In this document: piece by piece, positions 17,701 to 24,764 of the stretch
Layout: each line of letters starts with the position of its first letter
Position numbering within the stretch: position 1 is the stretch's first letter
NCBI RefSeq assembly: GCF_041397485.1
Contig: NZ_JAWKWO010000001.1
Location: 1,116,001-1,180,000, forward strand
From: Zhengella sp020637775
GTDB lineage: Bacteria; Pseudomonadota; Alphaproteobacteria; Rhizobiales; Rhizobiaceae
Length of the DNA: 64,000 nucleotides
Reading direction: 5' to 3'
Program-made: the position numbers and the translations under genes
The notes under the pieces: model-generated
Database searches by the model: none
Told to the model about the DNA's origin: nothing
Seen by the model: the letters and a program-made list of their open reading frames with translations, nothing else

Positions 17701-18901
17701 ACTGATTTACACCGGCATCGATCTGGCTGCACCCGAACCGGGCGAGGCCATCACCGCATCGCAATACTACGCCTTTGGCACGGCCACGACGCTGGCACGC
17801 ACGCTCTATCATCTTGTCGATGACGGAAAGGGCGGGCTTTATCTGCAATGGGCGCCCCTTGCGACGCCGCGGACGCTGGGCGGCTATTTCGGCGGCGACC
17901 TGTCGCAGGAGGACGGGTCGGCGACCTCCGCCGCCATCATCGCCAGCGCTGCCGCGCCCTTTGCTGCCGTCGGCGGCATCGGCGGTGCGGGTGGTCCGGC
18001 AGGCGGCGGGGCGGCCAGCTTCGTTGCCGACCGCGCTGCATCCGCTTCCGCCCGGGCCGGCGATCTCGGCCGGGTTGCCAATTTCTCGGCCCGCCGTGGC
18101 GGCTCCGGCAACAATCCATCCTGCGGGACAGGCCGGCCTTTCCAGGCTTGGACACAGGGCGGTGGCGGCGCATTGTCCGGCGGCCCCGCCCGGGGCGAGC
18201 GCTACGCGGTTTCCTTCGGCATCGAGCGCGACCTTGCCGACATGACCGGCATGGCCTGCGGCCAGCTCGCTGCCGGTCTTTTCGGCGGGTTGGGTCGTGC
18301 GCACAGCGAATGGGGCACGGGCACGTCCGATACCGCGAGCCGCGTGACCGGCGGATATCTGAACTACGTTTCCGAAAACGGATTCTACATGAGCGCGCTG
18401 GGCGCGGTCTCCTGGAGCAGCACCGGCATCGACAATGCGCTGTTCGGATCGACAGCCGAACAGTCCTCCATCGGCGTCGCCGGCATTGCCGCCGTCGGTC
18501 ATGTCATGCCGCTCACCATGGATTCGGCCATCGACTGGCGCGCCTATGCCGCCCATGGTCTTGTCGACGGCGACGGCTTCACAGACACGCTCGGCGTTGT
18601 GAACGATGGCAGTGAAGCCCGGATCACGACCTTCGGACTGTCGGCGGCCTACCGGCATGGCTTCTCCGACCGCATGCGCGGTTTCGCGCAAGCCGGGGTA
18701 AAGTGGGCGCGGGTCGATCGGAAGGCCTCGGCCTTCGGCACGGCCTACCGGGGCGCAACGGAGGCGCTTTTCGGAAGCGTCGCGGCCGGCTTTTCAGATC
18801 AACTGACAGCACAGGCAAGCCTCGCCGCCTCCATCCACGCCGATTTTTCCGCCGGCACCATCGCCTATGGTGGCGATGTCCGGTTCCGGTTGCGCTTCTG
18901 A
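14735..18901 (+). CDS. Autotransporter with four 155-residue passenger repeats
   Basis: A 1388-residue type Va secretion protein. Residues 1-34 form an extended-type signal peptide (positively charged start, hydrophobic core, cleavage near VHA-NE). The passenger is rich in Gly, Thr, Ser and Asp with repeated GDI-ISG and ITG-NG beta-helix strands. Residues 172-791 consist of four units of exactly 155 residues. About 240 C-terminal residues form the translocator beta-barrel, starting near QAWTQGGGGA and ending in RFRLRF with the terminal Phe recognised by the BAM complex. The ATG at 14735 follows AGGGGG; a GTG at 14708 is a weaker start. It probably acts as a surface adhesin; binding target unknown. 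Two cysteines close to the N-terminus (LCTDCVDD) are unusual for this class. Confidence 0.85.
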   Translation: MAVYDRQRRARRALLSSVAFAAGLASTASPVHANEVYIGGVLCTDCVDDTTGKIFEYSMDKNKSVIVNIDTAPIGSALAPVSAFAVAVYAGGYQEVNATQDIAASLNAIWLDSFDLASSGMGATVNTSGTLTSSSGTALEVSEITGPVTIDGGDTGTVVADNYGIDADMIYGPVTISDFASVAGRELSVFAYATGDISIQGIAQVGNADSSGLGVEAISIYGGNIDIGGVKAIGSVTAYSRGISTSTYGSGTTTIRVNGDVDSGLDGINASGQEGKIAITVDGSAVETSHGTAIGATSTTGDISIAGTEGATLAGKLLGLDAKTGGGDITISGFGSITGSERALEATSGGGDIAITGNGLAGGIISTGGDGIHANGEKGNSSVLISGNGVISAGKNGIDARAFGTGTNTISLVDDVTGGTNGILARSQQGENTVTVDGATVTGFSGAAISTYSSTGKTTVTGSNGATLSGRALGLYTWTEGGDIVISGFDSVTAYGNGIVADSGGSDITITGNGLAGGITSTSNNAIIADTGESDGNILISGNGAITADEYAIMSSSWNLGWTRIETADNVTGGTYGINASSQQGDIEITVDGAEVRATQGTAIETDTIAGKTTITGRNGATLHATERGIRVDSAGGDIAISGFGAISSNDTAVDIYNGGGDVSVTGVGLNGGITSETGSGIRVYPTEPGGDILISGNGPITAHQGGIEAAATGKGTLTIAASRNVSGRGAGIFAATSQGSLDIDIAPDVTVTSDSDGGIGITTQAVNGGSATVDIAPHAMVQGKIAGLFLYADSGSTETRITNAGIIRNVDDTGASDDAPAAALLSAGTSVLDNSGFVVGALVSSGKAFTVNNLDGGAWYASTVNGFGASSDILNNAGTVFLRDGATSFDGLETFLNKAGGHVDMSYGAQATDSLAVVNLASESGARYTFDFDARAANNSGTGFDQTSSGLGTADTITVSGTVAPAAGTLVDINLVNGIPTSLTGSVSLIYTGIDLAAPEPGEAITASQYYAFGTATTLARTLYHLVDDGKGGLYLQWAPLATPRTLGGYFGGDLSQEDGSATSAAIIASAAAPFAAVGGIGGAGGPAGGGAASFVADRAASASARAGDLGRVANFSARRGGSGNNPSCGTGRPFQAWTQGGGGALSGGPARGERYAVSFGIERDLADMTGMACGQLAAGLFGGLGRAHSEWGTGTSDTASRVTGGYLNYVSENGFYMSALGAVSWSSTGIDNALFGSTAEQSSIGVAGIAAVGHVMPLTMDSAIDWRAYAAHGLVDGDGFTDTLGVVNDGSEARITTFGLSAAYRHGFSDRMRGFAQAGVKWARVDRKASAFGTAYRGATEALFGSVAAGFSDQLTAQASLAASIHADFSAGTIAYGGDVRFRLRF
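15248..17107 (+). repeat. Four in-frame 465-bp repeats inside the autotransporter gene
   Basis: Units start at 15248, 15713, 16178 and 16643, each 465 bp apart with no net insertion or deletion. Each unit opens with a variant of GDI-ISGF-S (GPVTISDFASVAG, GDITISGFGSITG, GDIVISGFDSVTA, GDIAISGFGAISS). The first three close with NGATL-type strands followed by a short linker. The middle copies are most alike. The outer ones have diverged. Confidence 0.8.
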
Positions 18902-18984
18902 CAGCGCCGGGCAACGGGTCCGGCGCACAGGACCGGAGGGGTCCGGCCAGGCTGTGTTCTTCCTGACCGGAACCAGGGCCCTTG

Positions 18985-19335
18985 TCAGGATCGGGCAGCC
19001 GTGACGATGATCTCGACCGTGTAGTCCGGCGCGGCAAGACGGGCCTCGCCACAGGCGCGCGCCGGCGCGGCGCCTTCCGGCACCCAGGCGTCCCAGACGC
19101 TGTTCATGTCCTGGAAATCGGCCATGTCCGCCAGCCAGACGATTGCCTGGAGGATGCGCGACTTGTCCGACCCGGCCTCCGCCAGCAACCTGTCGATGGC
19201 GTCGAGGCAATCCTGCGTTTGTTGTGCGACGCTGGCGCCGGGTGTACCGACCTGGCCTGCCAGATAGATGGTGTCGCCATGGATGACGATCTGCGACATG
19301 CGGGCATTGGTGTGACGGCGTTCGATTGTGCTCAA
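18985..19335 (-). CDS. RidA/YjgF/UK114-family protein
   Basis: A 116-residue protein of the Rid family. Typical features are MSQIVIHGDTIYLAGQVG at the start, QTQDCLDAIDRLLAEAGSDKS in the middle and a C-terminal VEIIVTAARS. RidA proper hydrolyses reactive enamine/imine intermediates using an Arg in the sequence near G-ARA-V; here the segment reads PARACGEARLAAPDYTVEI, with Arg at the expected place (APARAC), so an imine deaminase role is possible, but many family members have other roles. It is convergent with the autotransporter gene and stands alone. Confidence 0.8.
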   Translation of the reverse strand: MSTIERRHTNARMSQIVIHGDTIYLAGQVGTPGASVAQQTQDCLDAIDRLLAEAGSDKSRILQAIVWLADMADFQDMNSVWDAWVPEGAAPARACGEARLAAPDYTVEIIVTAARS

Positions 19336-19493
19336 GGGATCATCTCCGGGGTTTCGCGTTTCTGGCAGTTGGTACCCGGTTCCTTGTCCATCCGTCCGGC
19401 AACGTCAAGCGCGAAGCCATCGTCATGCAGGGCGCAGGCAAGCCGGACGCCTGGCGGACGTGACGAACCCGGACAACCGGCAACAGGTCGGCC

Positions 19494-20642
19494 CTAGGCG
19501 CCATCGAAGAGGATGAGAAGGTCCATGTGCAGGGCCAGGTCCGGTGTCTCTGCCGCGTGTGTTTCGGCGTAGAACCGGTCGAGATCCTCAAGCCCGAGGA
19601 CCGACCCGTCACCGGAGTTCCCGGCCTTCCGCAACGCCTGGATCTGGACGCCCTGCGAAAGGAACGCTCGAAACTTGCAGTATCCGCCGGCCCGGTGAAG
19701 ACCATAGGGCCAGAATTCGGCCACGATGGGCACGCGGGCGGACCGGAGCGACGCGGCGCCGGACAGGGCATGCCCCTCATGGCCTTGCGTATCCATCCAG
19801 ACAAGCCCGATGTCGCTGGCCGAAATGCCGGCATCCCTCAGGAGCGTGTCTATCCGTGCCAGGCGGGTGGTTTCCAGATTGCGCAGGCTTTCACCGAAGG
19901 TCTCCGCGCCGGTGCCTTGGGCCGCGGTCCTGACACGATGGTCGCCAAAATTGTCCGCTGACAGTTCCAGCAGCCCCTCGCCATCATGGTCCGAAGCTGC
20001 TGCATGCAGGTTGATACAGGCGCCGTCGCAGCCGTTGAGAATCTGATTGATGCGCAGCAGCCTGAAATTCGTGGCATCCGGCTCGACCGAGACAACGCGC
20101 GAGAAGCCATGGTCAAGGGCCCGGAGGCCGTGGGTTCCGATATTTGCCCCCACATCCAAAAAGGTACCAAGGCGGAAATTCCCCTGCCGCTTCGCAACAG
20201 CCTGAAGCGCGATGGCGATGTCACCCTCTTCGAATGCGCCGCCGTCCACCAGCGCGCGTCCGATGACGTGGTCGCCGGCACGGCTGACCATGTGTCCGTT
20301 CACGGTGCGCGAGACATGATAGCCGTTCGCGGCTGCCAGTTCCTCACGGAATTCCTTGCGCATGAGGGCTCGCCGTTCCTCGCTGAGCGCGACTTCAAGA
20401 CAGAACTGCAATGGCGTCTGTCCGTCGATGCCGCTGTCGAATTCCGGCGGACGCCCGAGCAGGCGGTCATACACCAGATCGACCTCCTCTGCGGACACCC
20501 GCATTTGTTCAGGCGTGTCATCGCCCTCGGCCCTGCGGTCGCTTCCGTGGAAAACCCCGCGCCCAAGAAGGCCTTTCAGACGGTTCCTGATCCTGCCTTG
20601 CACGTGTGCCTCCCATCTCCGGGATTCCAGGTGGGCAAGCAT
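19494..20642 (-). CDS. FkbM-family methyltransferase with a DUF4214-like N-terminal segment
   Basis: A protein of about 382 residues. SAM-binding motif I is GTFLDVGANIGTHG (near residue 160), followed by VVSVEPDATNFRLLRINQI, which is typical of FkbM methyltransferases; the motif DIGLVWMDTQGHE follows in the C-terminal half. The N-terminal third has VDLVYDRLLGRPPEFDSGID and a SEE segment, resembling the YxxLLGRxPD repeat of DUF4214 domains that occur on glycan-modifying proteins. FkbM enzymes often O-methylate sugars. The start is uncertain: ATG at 20642 follows AAGGG, while a longer reading from 20738 is open. It stands downstream of the TRAP genes with a 117-bp gap. Confidence 0.75.
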   Translation of the reverse strand: MLAHLESRRWEAHVQGRIRNRLKGLLGRGVFHGSDRRAEGDDTPEQMRVSAEEVDLVYDRLLGRPPEFDSGIDGQTPLQFCLEVALSEERRALMRKEFREELAAANGYHVSRTVNGHMVSRAGDHVIGRALVDGGAFEEGDIAIALQAVAKRQGNFRLGTFLDVGANIGTHGLRALDHGFSRVVSVEPDATNFRLLRINQILNGCDGACINLHAAASDHDGEGLLELSADNFGDHRVRTAAQGTGAETFGESLRNLETTRLARIDTLLRDAGISASDIGLVWMDTQGHEGHALSGAASLRSARVPIVAEFWPYGLHRAGGYCKFRAFLSQGVQIQALRKAGNSGDGSVLGLEDLDRFYAETHAAETPDLALHMDLLILFDGA

Positions 20643-20759
20643 TTGCCCTTCGATGGCCTTCGGCTTGGTTACAAGTTTCCCGCCGGATTTCAAAACGCAA
20701 AGGCGTTGCCGGTTTGACCGGATTCGATCGCCAGACAATGGCGGCGGTCAGACGCGGAA

Positions 20760-22106
20760 TCACTGCGCCAGGTAGCCAGGCAACCAGAGCGTGATTTGCG
20801 GCCAGAGAATGACCATGGTCAGGGCAATGAGTTGCAGGATCACGAACGGGATGATGCCGCGATAGATGGTGCCGATCCCCACCCCTTTCGGTGCGATACC
20901 GCGCAGGTAGAAAAGCGCATAACCGAAAGGCGGTGTCAGGAAGGAGGTCTGCAGGTTCACCGACAGGGCGATGGCGAACCAGATCAGCGTCTGTTCCCTT
21001 GGCAGTCCGAAGTCCAGCCCCGCAACGATGGGAGCGACGATCGGCACCACGACGAGCGAGATTTCCACCCATTCGAGGAAAAAGCCGAGGACGAAGACCA
21101 GGGCCATGATCGTCAGCAGCACGGCATAGGGATTGTCACCGTGCAGTGAAAAGGCATCCATCACCATCTGGTCGCCGCCGAGCTTGCGGAATATGACGCT
21201 GAACACCGTGGCGCCCATCATCACGAAGATGATCATGGCCGTGGTCTTGGTCGTGTCGCGCAAGGCATCGGTGAACACGGCCAGGTTCAGGTTTCCCGAC
21301 ATCAGCGCGAGGATCATGGCGCCGAGTGCCCCGATGGCCGCCGATTCGGTCGGCGTGGCAATGCCGGTCACGATCGTGCCGAGCACCGCGACGATGAGCG
21401 CCACCGGCGCCAGCAGGTCGCGCGTCAGGTCGAACAACGCTTCTGCCATGCTTGACGGCCCGCCTTCGGGCTTGGCGGCCGGCATGCGGTGCGGCTGAAA
21501 AATCGCGACGAAGGTCAGGAAGCCGATATAGAGCAGCCCGAGCAGTAGGCCCGGCCCCACCGCGCCCATGAACAGGTCGCCCACCGACACCCGCAACTGG
21601 TCGCCGAGCACGATCAGCATGACGCTGGGCGGAATGAGGATGCCGAGCGTGCCGCTGGAGGCGATGAGGCCGGTGGAGATGCGGGCGTCATAGCCGTTCT
21701 TCAGCATGGTCGGCAGCGCCATCATGCCCATCAGCACCACCGACGCGCCGATGATGCCGGTGGAGGCCGCCATGACGATCCCGATGATCGCAACGGCAAA
21801 GGCATAACCGCCGGGCAGGCCGCGAAACAGCGAGGCGAGCGAGCGCAGCAGCCGCTGGGCAACGCCCGAGCGTTCCAGCATCAGGCCCATGAAGACGAAC
21901 AGCGGAATGGCGATCAGCAGCCAGTTGGTCAGGATGCCGGAATGGATGCGCGACACACCGAGCGACAGGAACAGCATCGGCACGCCACTGGCAAAGGCGA
22001 AGAGGAGACCGACGCCCGCCAGCACGAAAGCCACCGGATAGCCGGAAAAGATGCCAGCCATCAGGCCGATCAGCATCAGGATGGGCAGGAGATAGGCGTC
22101 ACCCAT
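20760..22106 (-). CDS. TRAP transporter large permease (DctM type)
   Basis: A 448-residue membrane protein with about 12 helices. Family marks are GYPVAFVLAGVG, the loop SGTLGILIPPSVMLIVLGDQ, and a late FLTPPFGYALFYLRGIAP. It uses the sodium gradient to import an organic acid delivered by the DctP protein. The ATG at 22106 overlaps the end of the small permease gene by 8 bp, so the two are translationally coupled; a GTG at 22124 is less likely. Confidence 0.9.
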   Translation of the reverse strand: MGDAYLLPILMLIGLMAGIFSGYPVAFVLAGVGLLFAFASGVPMLFLSLGVSRIHSGILTNWLLIAIPLFVFMGLMLERSGVAQRLLRSLASLFRGLPGGYAFAVAIIGIVMAASTGIIGASVVLMGMMALPTMLKNGYDARISTGLIASSGTLGILIPPSVMLIVLGDQLRVSVGDLFMGAVGPGLLLGLLYIGFLTFVAIFQPHRMPAAKPEGGPSSMAEALFDLTRDLLAPVALIVAVLGTIVTGIATPTESAAIGALGAMILALMSGNLNLAVFTDALRDTTKTTAMIIFVMMGATVFSVIFRKLGGDQMVMDAFSLHGDNPYAVLLTIMALVFVLGFFLEWVEISLVVVPIVAPIVAGLDFGLPREQTLIWFAIALSVNLQTSFLTPPFGYALFYLRGIAPKGVGIGTIYRGIIPFVILQLIALTMVILWPQITLWLPGYLAQ

Positions 22107-22665
22107 GGGATGATCTCTCTCCACGCATTTCCATGATGCGGCGCAATGTCAGCACGGCGCGGATCACGGCGCTGATACCGAGCAGCGTGAACGATACCGG
22201 GATCGCCGCCTTGATGAGCCAGCGGTCCATGAGGCCGCCATAGGTGGACCCCTCGCCCGTCATGAAGGCCTTTTCGGCGAAGCTTGCGCCATACCAGGCA
22301 ATGACAAGACAGAAGGGAAGGAGGAAGATGAGGTCGCCGATCGTGCGCACGATGAGGCGGGAGCGCTCCGGCAGGGCGGACGAAAAGACATCGACGGAAA
22401 CGTGGGTATTGTCCCGATAGGCGTAGACGCCGCCGAAGAGAACGATCAGCGCGAAGATGTGCCATTGCAGATCCAGGAGGGAGTTGACCGTCAGCGCCTT
22501 GCCGAAGACCGGCACGGCCACACCCCACTCGGCCAGGACGTTGAGGCCCAGTTGTGCCGCCAGCACCGTGAGGCAGACGCTGGCAATCAGCGGCAGGATG
22601 AGCCAGCCGACGATGCGGCCGGGCCAGGAGCACGCCGCAAATATCCTGTCGAGCACAATGGTCAT
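22099..22665 (-). CDS. TRAP transporter small permease (DctQ type)
   Basis: A 188-residue protein with four predicted helices. The segment FALIVLFGGVYAYRDNTHVSVDVF contains the conserved DctQ region with H-VDVF. It pairs with the large permease to form the membrane unit of a TRAP importer. It lies between the binding-protein gene (gap 119 bp with a strong hairpin) and the large permease gene (8-bp overlap). Confidence 0.88.
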   Translation of the reverse strand: MTIVLDRIFAACSWPGRIVGWLILPLIASVCLTVLAAQLGLNVLAEWGVAVPVFGKALTVNSLLDLQWHIFALIVLFGGVYAYRDNTHVSVDVFSSALPERSRLIVRTIGDLIFLLPFCLVIAWYGASFAEKAFMTGEGSTYGGLMDRWLIKAAIPVSFTLLGISAVIRAVLTLRRIMEMRGERSSHG

Positions 22666-22718
22666 GAAAGCGATCTCGCGCGCATGGGTGCCGATAGCCG
22701 GCGCAATATCCCGGATAA

Positions 22719-22745
22719 ACGTCCCGGCAAGGTTTGCCGGGACGT
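22719..22745 (-). terminator. Intercistronic hairpin between dctP and dctQ
   Basis: A perfect 12-bp stem, ACGTCCCGGCAA/TTGCCGGGACGT, with a 3-nt loop. On the minus strand it is followed by TTATCC rather than a T-run, so it is not a full intrinsic terminator. Such a hairpin after a binding-protein gene commonly protects its mRNA 3' end and keeps permease levels lower. Confidence 0.6.
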
Positions 22746-22784
22746 CATGTCAGCATGACCCGAACCCGGGTCCGCGTCCATGTC

Positions 22785-23822
22785 TCACTTCTTCGGAATG
22801 GCCTGAAGGGCTTCCCATTCACCGACACGGTCCATGTAGGCGGTCAGCGATTCGTAGGCTTCCTTGAAGATCGGATCGGCTGCTGCTTCCTCGGCCAGAA
22901 CGGCCTCGGCCTGTTCGCGAATGCCGGAAAGAACCTCGTCGGGGAAGCGGCGCACCTCGACTCCGGCTTCACGGATCTTGGCGATGGCATCGGCTTGCGC
23001 GTTGAGCTGGTCGCCGAGATTGTAGGTGATGTTTGCCTTGCAGGCCTCGACCATGATGGATTGCGTCGCCTCGTCGAAGCCGTTCCAGACATCCATGTTG
23101 ATGATGATGGAATCCCAGCTCGAAGGCTGATGCCAGCCGGGGAAGTAATAATACTTCGCCACCTTCTGGAAGCCGAGGCCGATGTCGAGCTGCGGCGCGG
23201 AGAATTCGGTCGCGTCGATGCGCCCGGTCTCCAGCGAGACATAGATCTCGCCGGCCGGCACGAGCTGGGTGTTGGCACCCAGCTTCGCCAGCGCCTTGCC
23301 GCCAAGGCCGGCGATGCGCATGTTCAGACCCTTGAAGTCGTCGACCGAGTTGATTTCCTTGTTGAACCAGCCGCCCGCCTCCGGCACGACCAGGTGGCAG
23401 GGAATGACCTTGACCCCGTGCGGATCATAGGCCTTCTGGATGATCTCCATGCCACCGCCTTCGAACATCCAGGCCAGCGCCACATCAGGGCTCGGGCCGA
23501 ACGGCATGGAGCCCACGAGATTGGCAACGGGAATGGTCTGCGCCCAGTATCCGATCCAGTCGAAGCCCATCGGCAGCGCTCCGGATGACACCGCGCCGAA
23601 AACTTCAAAGCCCGGAACGAAATCGCCCGCGCCATGAACCTTGATGTCCACTTCACCGCCGGTCATCAATTTCACGCGCTCGGCCCACTTGACCGGACTT
23701 TGGCCGATCGAAGGCACCTGCAGCCCGAAAACGCTTTGAAGATCATGGCTCTCGGCAAATGCCGGAGCTGTTGAAAGCATGGTTGCGGCGGCCAGCGCCG
23801 CGGCCACAAGCCGTTTCCTCAT
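22785..23822 (-). CDS. TRAP transporter substrate-binding protein (DctP type)
   Basis: A 345-residue periplasmic protein with a Sec signal peptide (MRKRLVAAALAAATMLSTAP, cleavage AFA-E). Family features are ADLK/EVFGAVSSGALPMGFDW and GLNMRIAGLGGKALAKLGAN, where the Arg in RIAG is the carboxylate-binding residue of DctP proteins. The ATG at 23822 follows GGGAGGA. It begins the minus-strand TRAP operon and is divergent from the SDR/flavoprotein pair. The ligand is likely an organic acid, which is consistent with the dehydrogenases next door. Confidence 0.88.
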   Translation of the reverse strand: MRKRLVAAALAAATMLSTAPAFAESHDLQSVFGLQVPSIGQSPVKWAERVKLMTGGEVDIKVHGAGDFVPGFEVFGAVSSGALPMGFDWIGYWAQTIPVANLVGSMPFGPSPDVALAWMFEGGGMEIIQKAYDPHGVKVIPCHLVVPEAGGWFNKEINSVDDFKGLNMRIAGLGGKALAKLGANTQLVPAGEIYVSLETGRIDATEFSAPQLDIGLGFQKVAKYYYFPGWHQPSSWDSIIINMDVWNGFDEATQSIMVEACKANITYNLGDQLNAQADAIAKIREAGVEVRRFPDEVLSGIREQAEAVLAEEAAADPIFKEAYESLTAYMDRVGEWEALQAIPKK

Positions 23823-23934
23823 GGTATCCTCCCGGTTTGCGCCCGTCGGCGCGGTTTCCTCCCCGGCACCCTCTCTGCGCCGGTTTTCGCCAAGGCGGCA
23901 GAATTTTTCCCCACCGTCTTGCCTGGGAACAACA

Positions 23935-23963
23935 TTAGCGATAATCAAACGTGTTAGCAATAA
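23935..23963. promoter_or_regulatory. Direct repeats TTAGC(G/A)ATAA in the divergent promoter region
   Basis: Two near-identical decamers, TTAGCGATAA at 23935-23944 and TTAGCAATAA at 23954-23963, are 19 bp apart between the divergent dctP and SDR genes. A TTAGCA sequence also occurs at 27341-27346, just upstream of the IclR gene start. They could be the binding site of the linked IclR regulator or contain the promoter of one operon. This is inference. Confidence 0.4.
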
Positions 23964-23983
23964 CCTAATTTGTGGAGCCAGGC

Positions 23984-24736
23984 ATGATCGACATCGAGGG
24001 CTGCGTCGCCGTGGTCACGGGAGGCGGACAGGGCAATGGCCGCGCCATCGCGATCGGCCTGGCCAATGCCGGAGCGAAGGTCGCCGTTGCCGACATTGAC
24101 AAGGAAACCGCCGCCGAAACCGCCGCAATGATTGCTTCCTCCGGCGGGACCGCCGTGTCGGCCCGGGTCGATGTCGCGGACGGCGCCGCGGCGCGTGCAT
24201 TCGCCGCCCGCGTCGCCGGCGAGCTCGGCGACACCGCCATTCTTGTCAACAATGCCGGCATCATCAGACGCAACGGGATTGACGGCGCAGACTTCGATCG
24301 GGATTGGGATGACACCTTCCGGGTCAATGTCGACGGCACGCGCAACATGGTGCGCGCCTTCCTGCCACAGCTTGAGAAGACCGGCGGCCGCATCGTCAAC
24401 CTGGCCTCGATCATGGCCTTTTCCGCCGGGCCGGGCATCCCGGCCTATGTCGCCAGCAAAGGTGCCATCGCCCAGTTCACCAAAGCGCTGGCCCACGAAC
24501 TGGCCCCGCGTGGCATTCGTGTGAACGCGCTGGCGCCGGGCGTGATCGAGACGCCGATGACAGATACCACCCGCGCCAATCCCGATGCCATCGGCCGTTT
24601 CATGGCGCACACGCCCATGGGCCGCACCGGCCAGCCGGAGGAGCTCGTCGGGCCGGTGCTGTTCCTGGCATCGGCCATGTCGAGTTACGTCACGGGCGCC
24701 ATCCTGCCCGTTGACGGTGGCTATCTTGCAGCATGA
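23984..24736 (+). CDS. Short-chain dehydrogenase/reductase
   Basis: A 250-residue classical SDR. The nucleotide-binding motif is TGGGQGNGRAIAIGLANAG (TGxxxGxG), followed by NNAGI. The catalytic set is Ser near residue 141 (NLASIMAF), Tyr155 and Lys159 (YVASK). The C-terminal VTGAILPVDGGYLAA is also typical. It would oxidise or reduce an alcohol/ketone with NAD(P). The ATG at 23984 follows GGAG. It lies 28 bp before the FAD-dependent dehydrogenase gene, so both probably act on the acid taken up by the TRAP system. Confidence 0.88.
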   Translation: MIDIEGCVAVVTGGGQGNGRAIAIGLANAGAKVAVADIDKETAAETAAMIASSGGTAVSARVDVADGAAARAFAARVAGELGDTAILVNNAGIIRRNGIDGADFDRDWDDTFRVNVDGTRNMVRAFLPQLEKTGGRIVNLASIMAFSAGPGIPAYVASKGAIAQFTKALAHELAPRGIRVNALAPGVIETPMTDTTRANPDAIGRFMAHTPMGRTGQPEELVGPVLFLASAMSSYVTGAILPVDGGYLAA

Positions 24737-24764
24737 TGACGAATACAAGGGAAGGAACCCAGAG

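Noticed and set aside
18916..18945. GGACC/GGTCC hairpin after the autotransporter as a terminator
   Set aside because: The stem is only 5 bp and no T-run follows.
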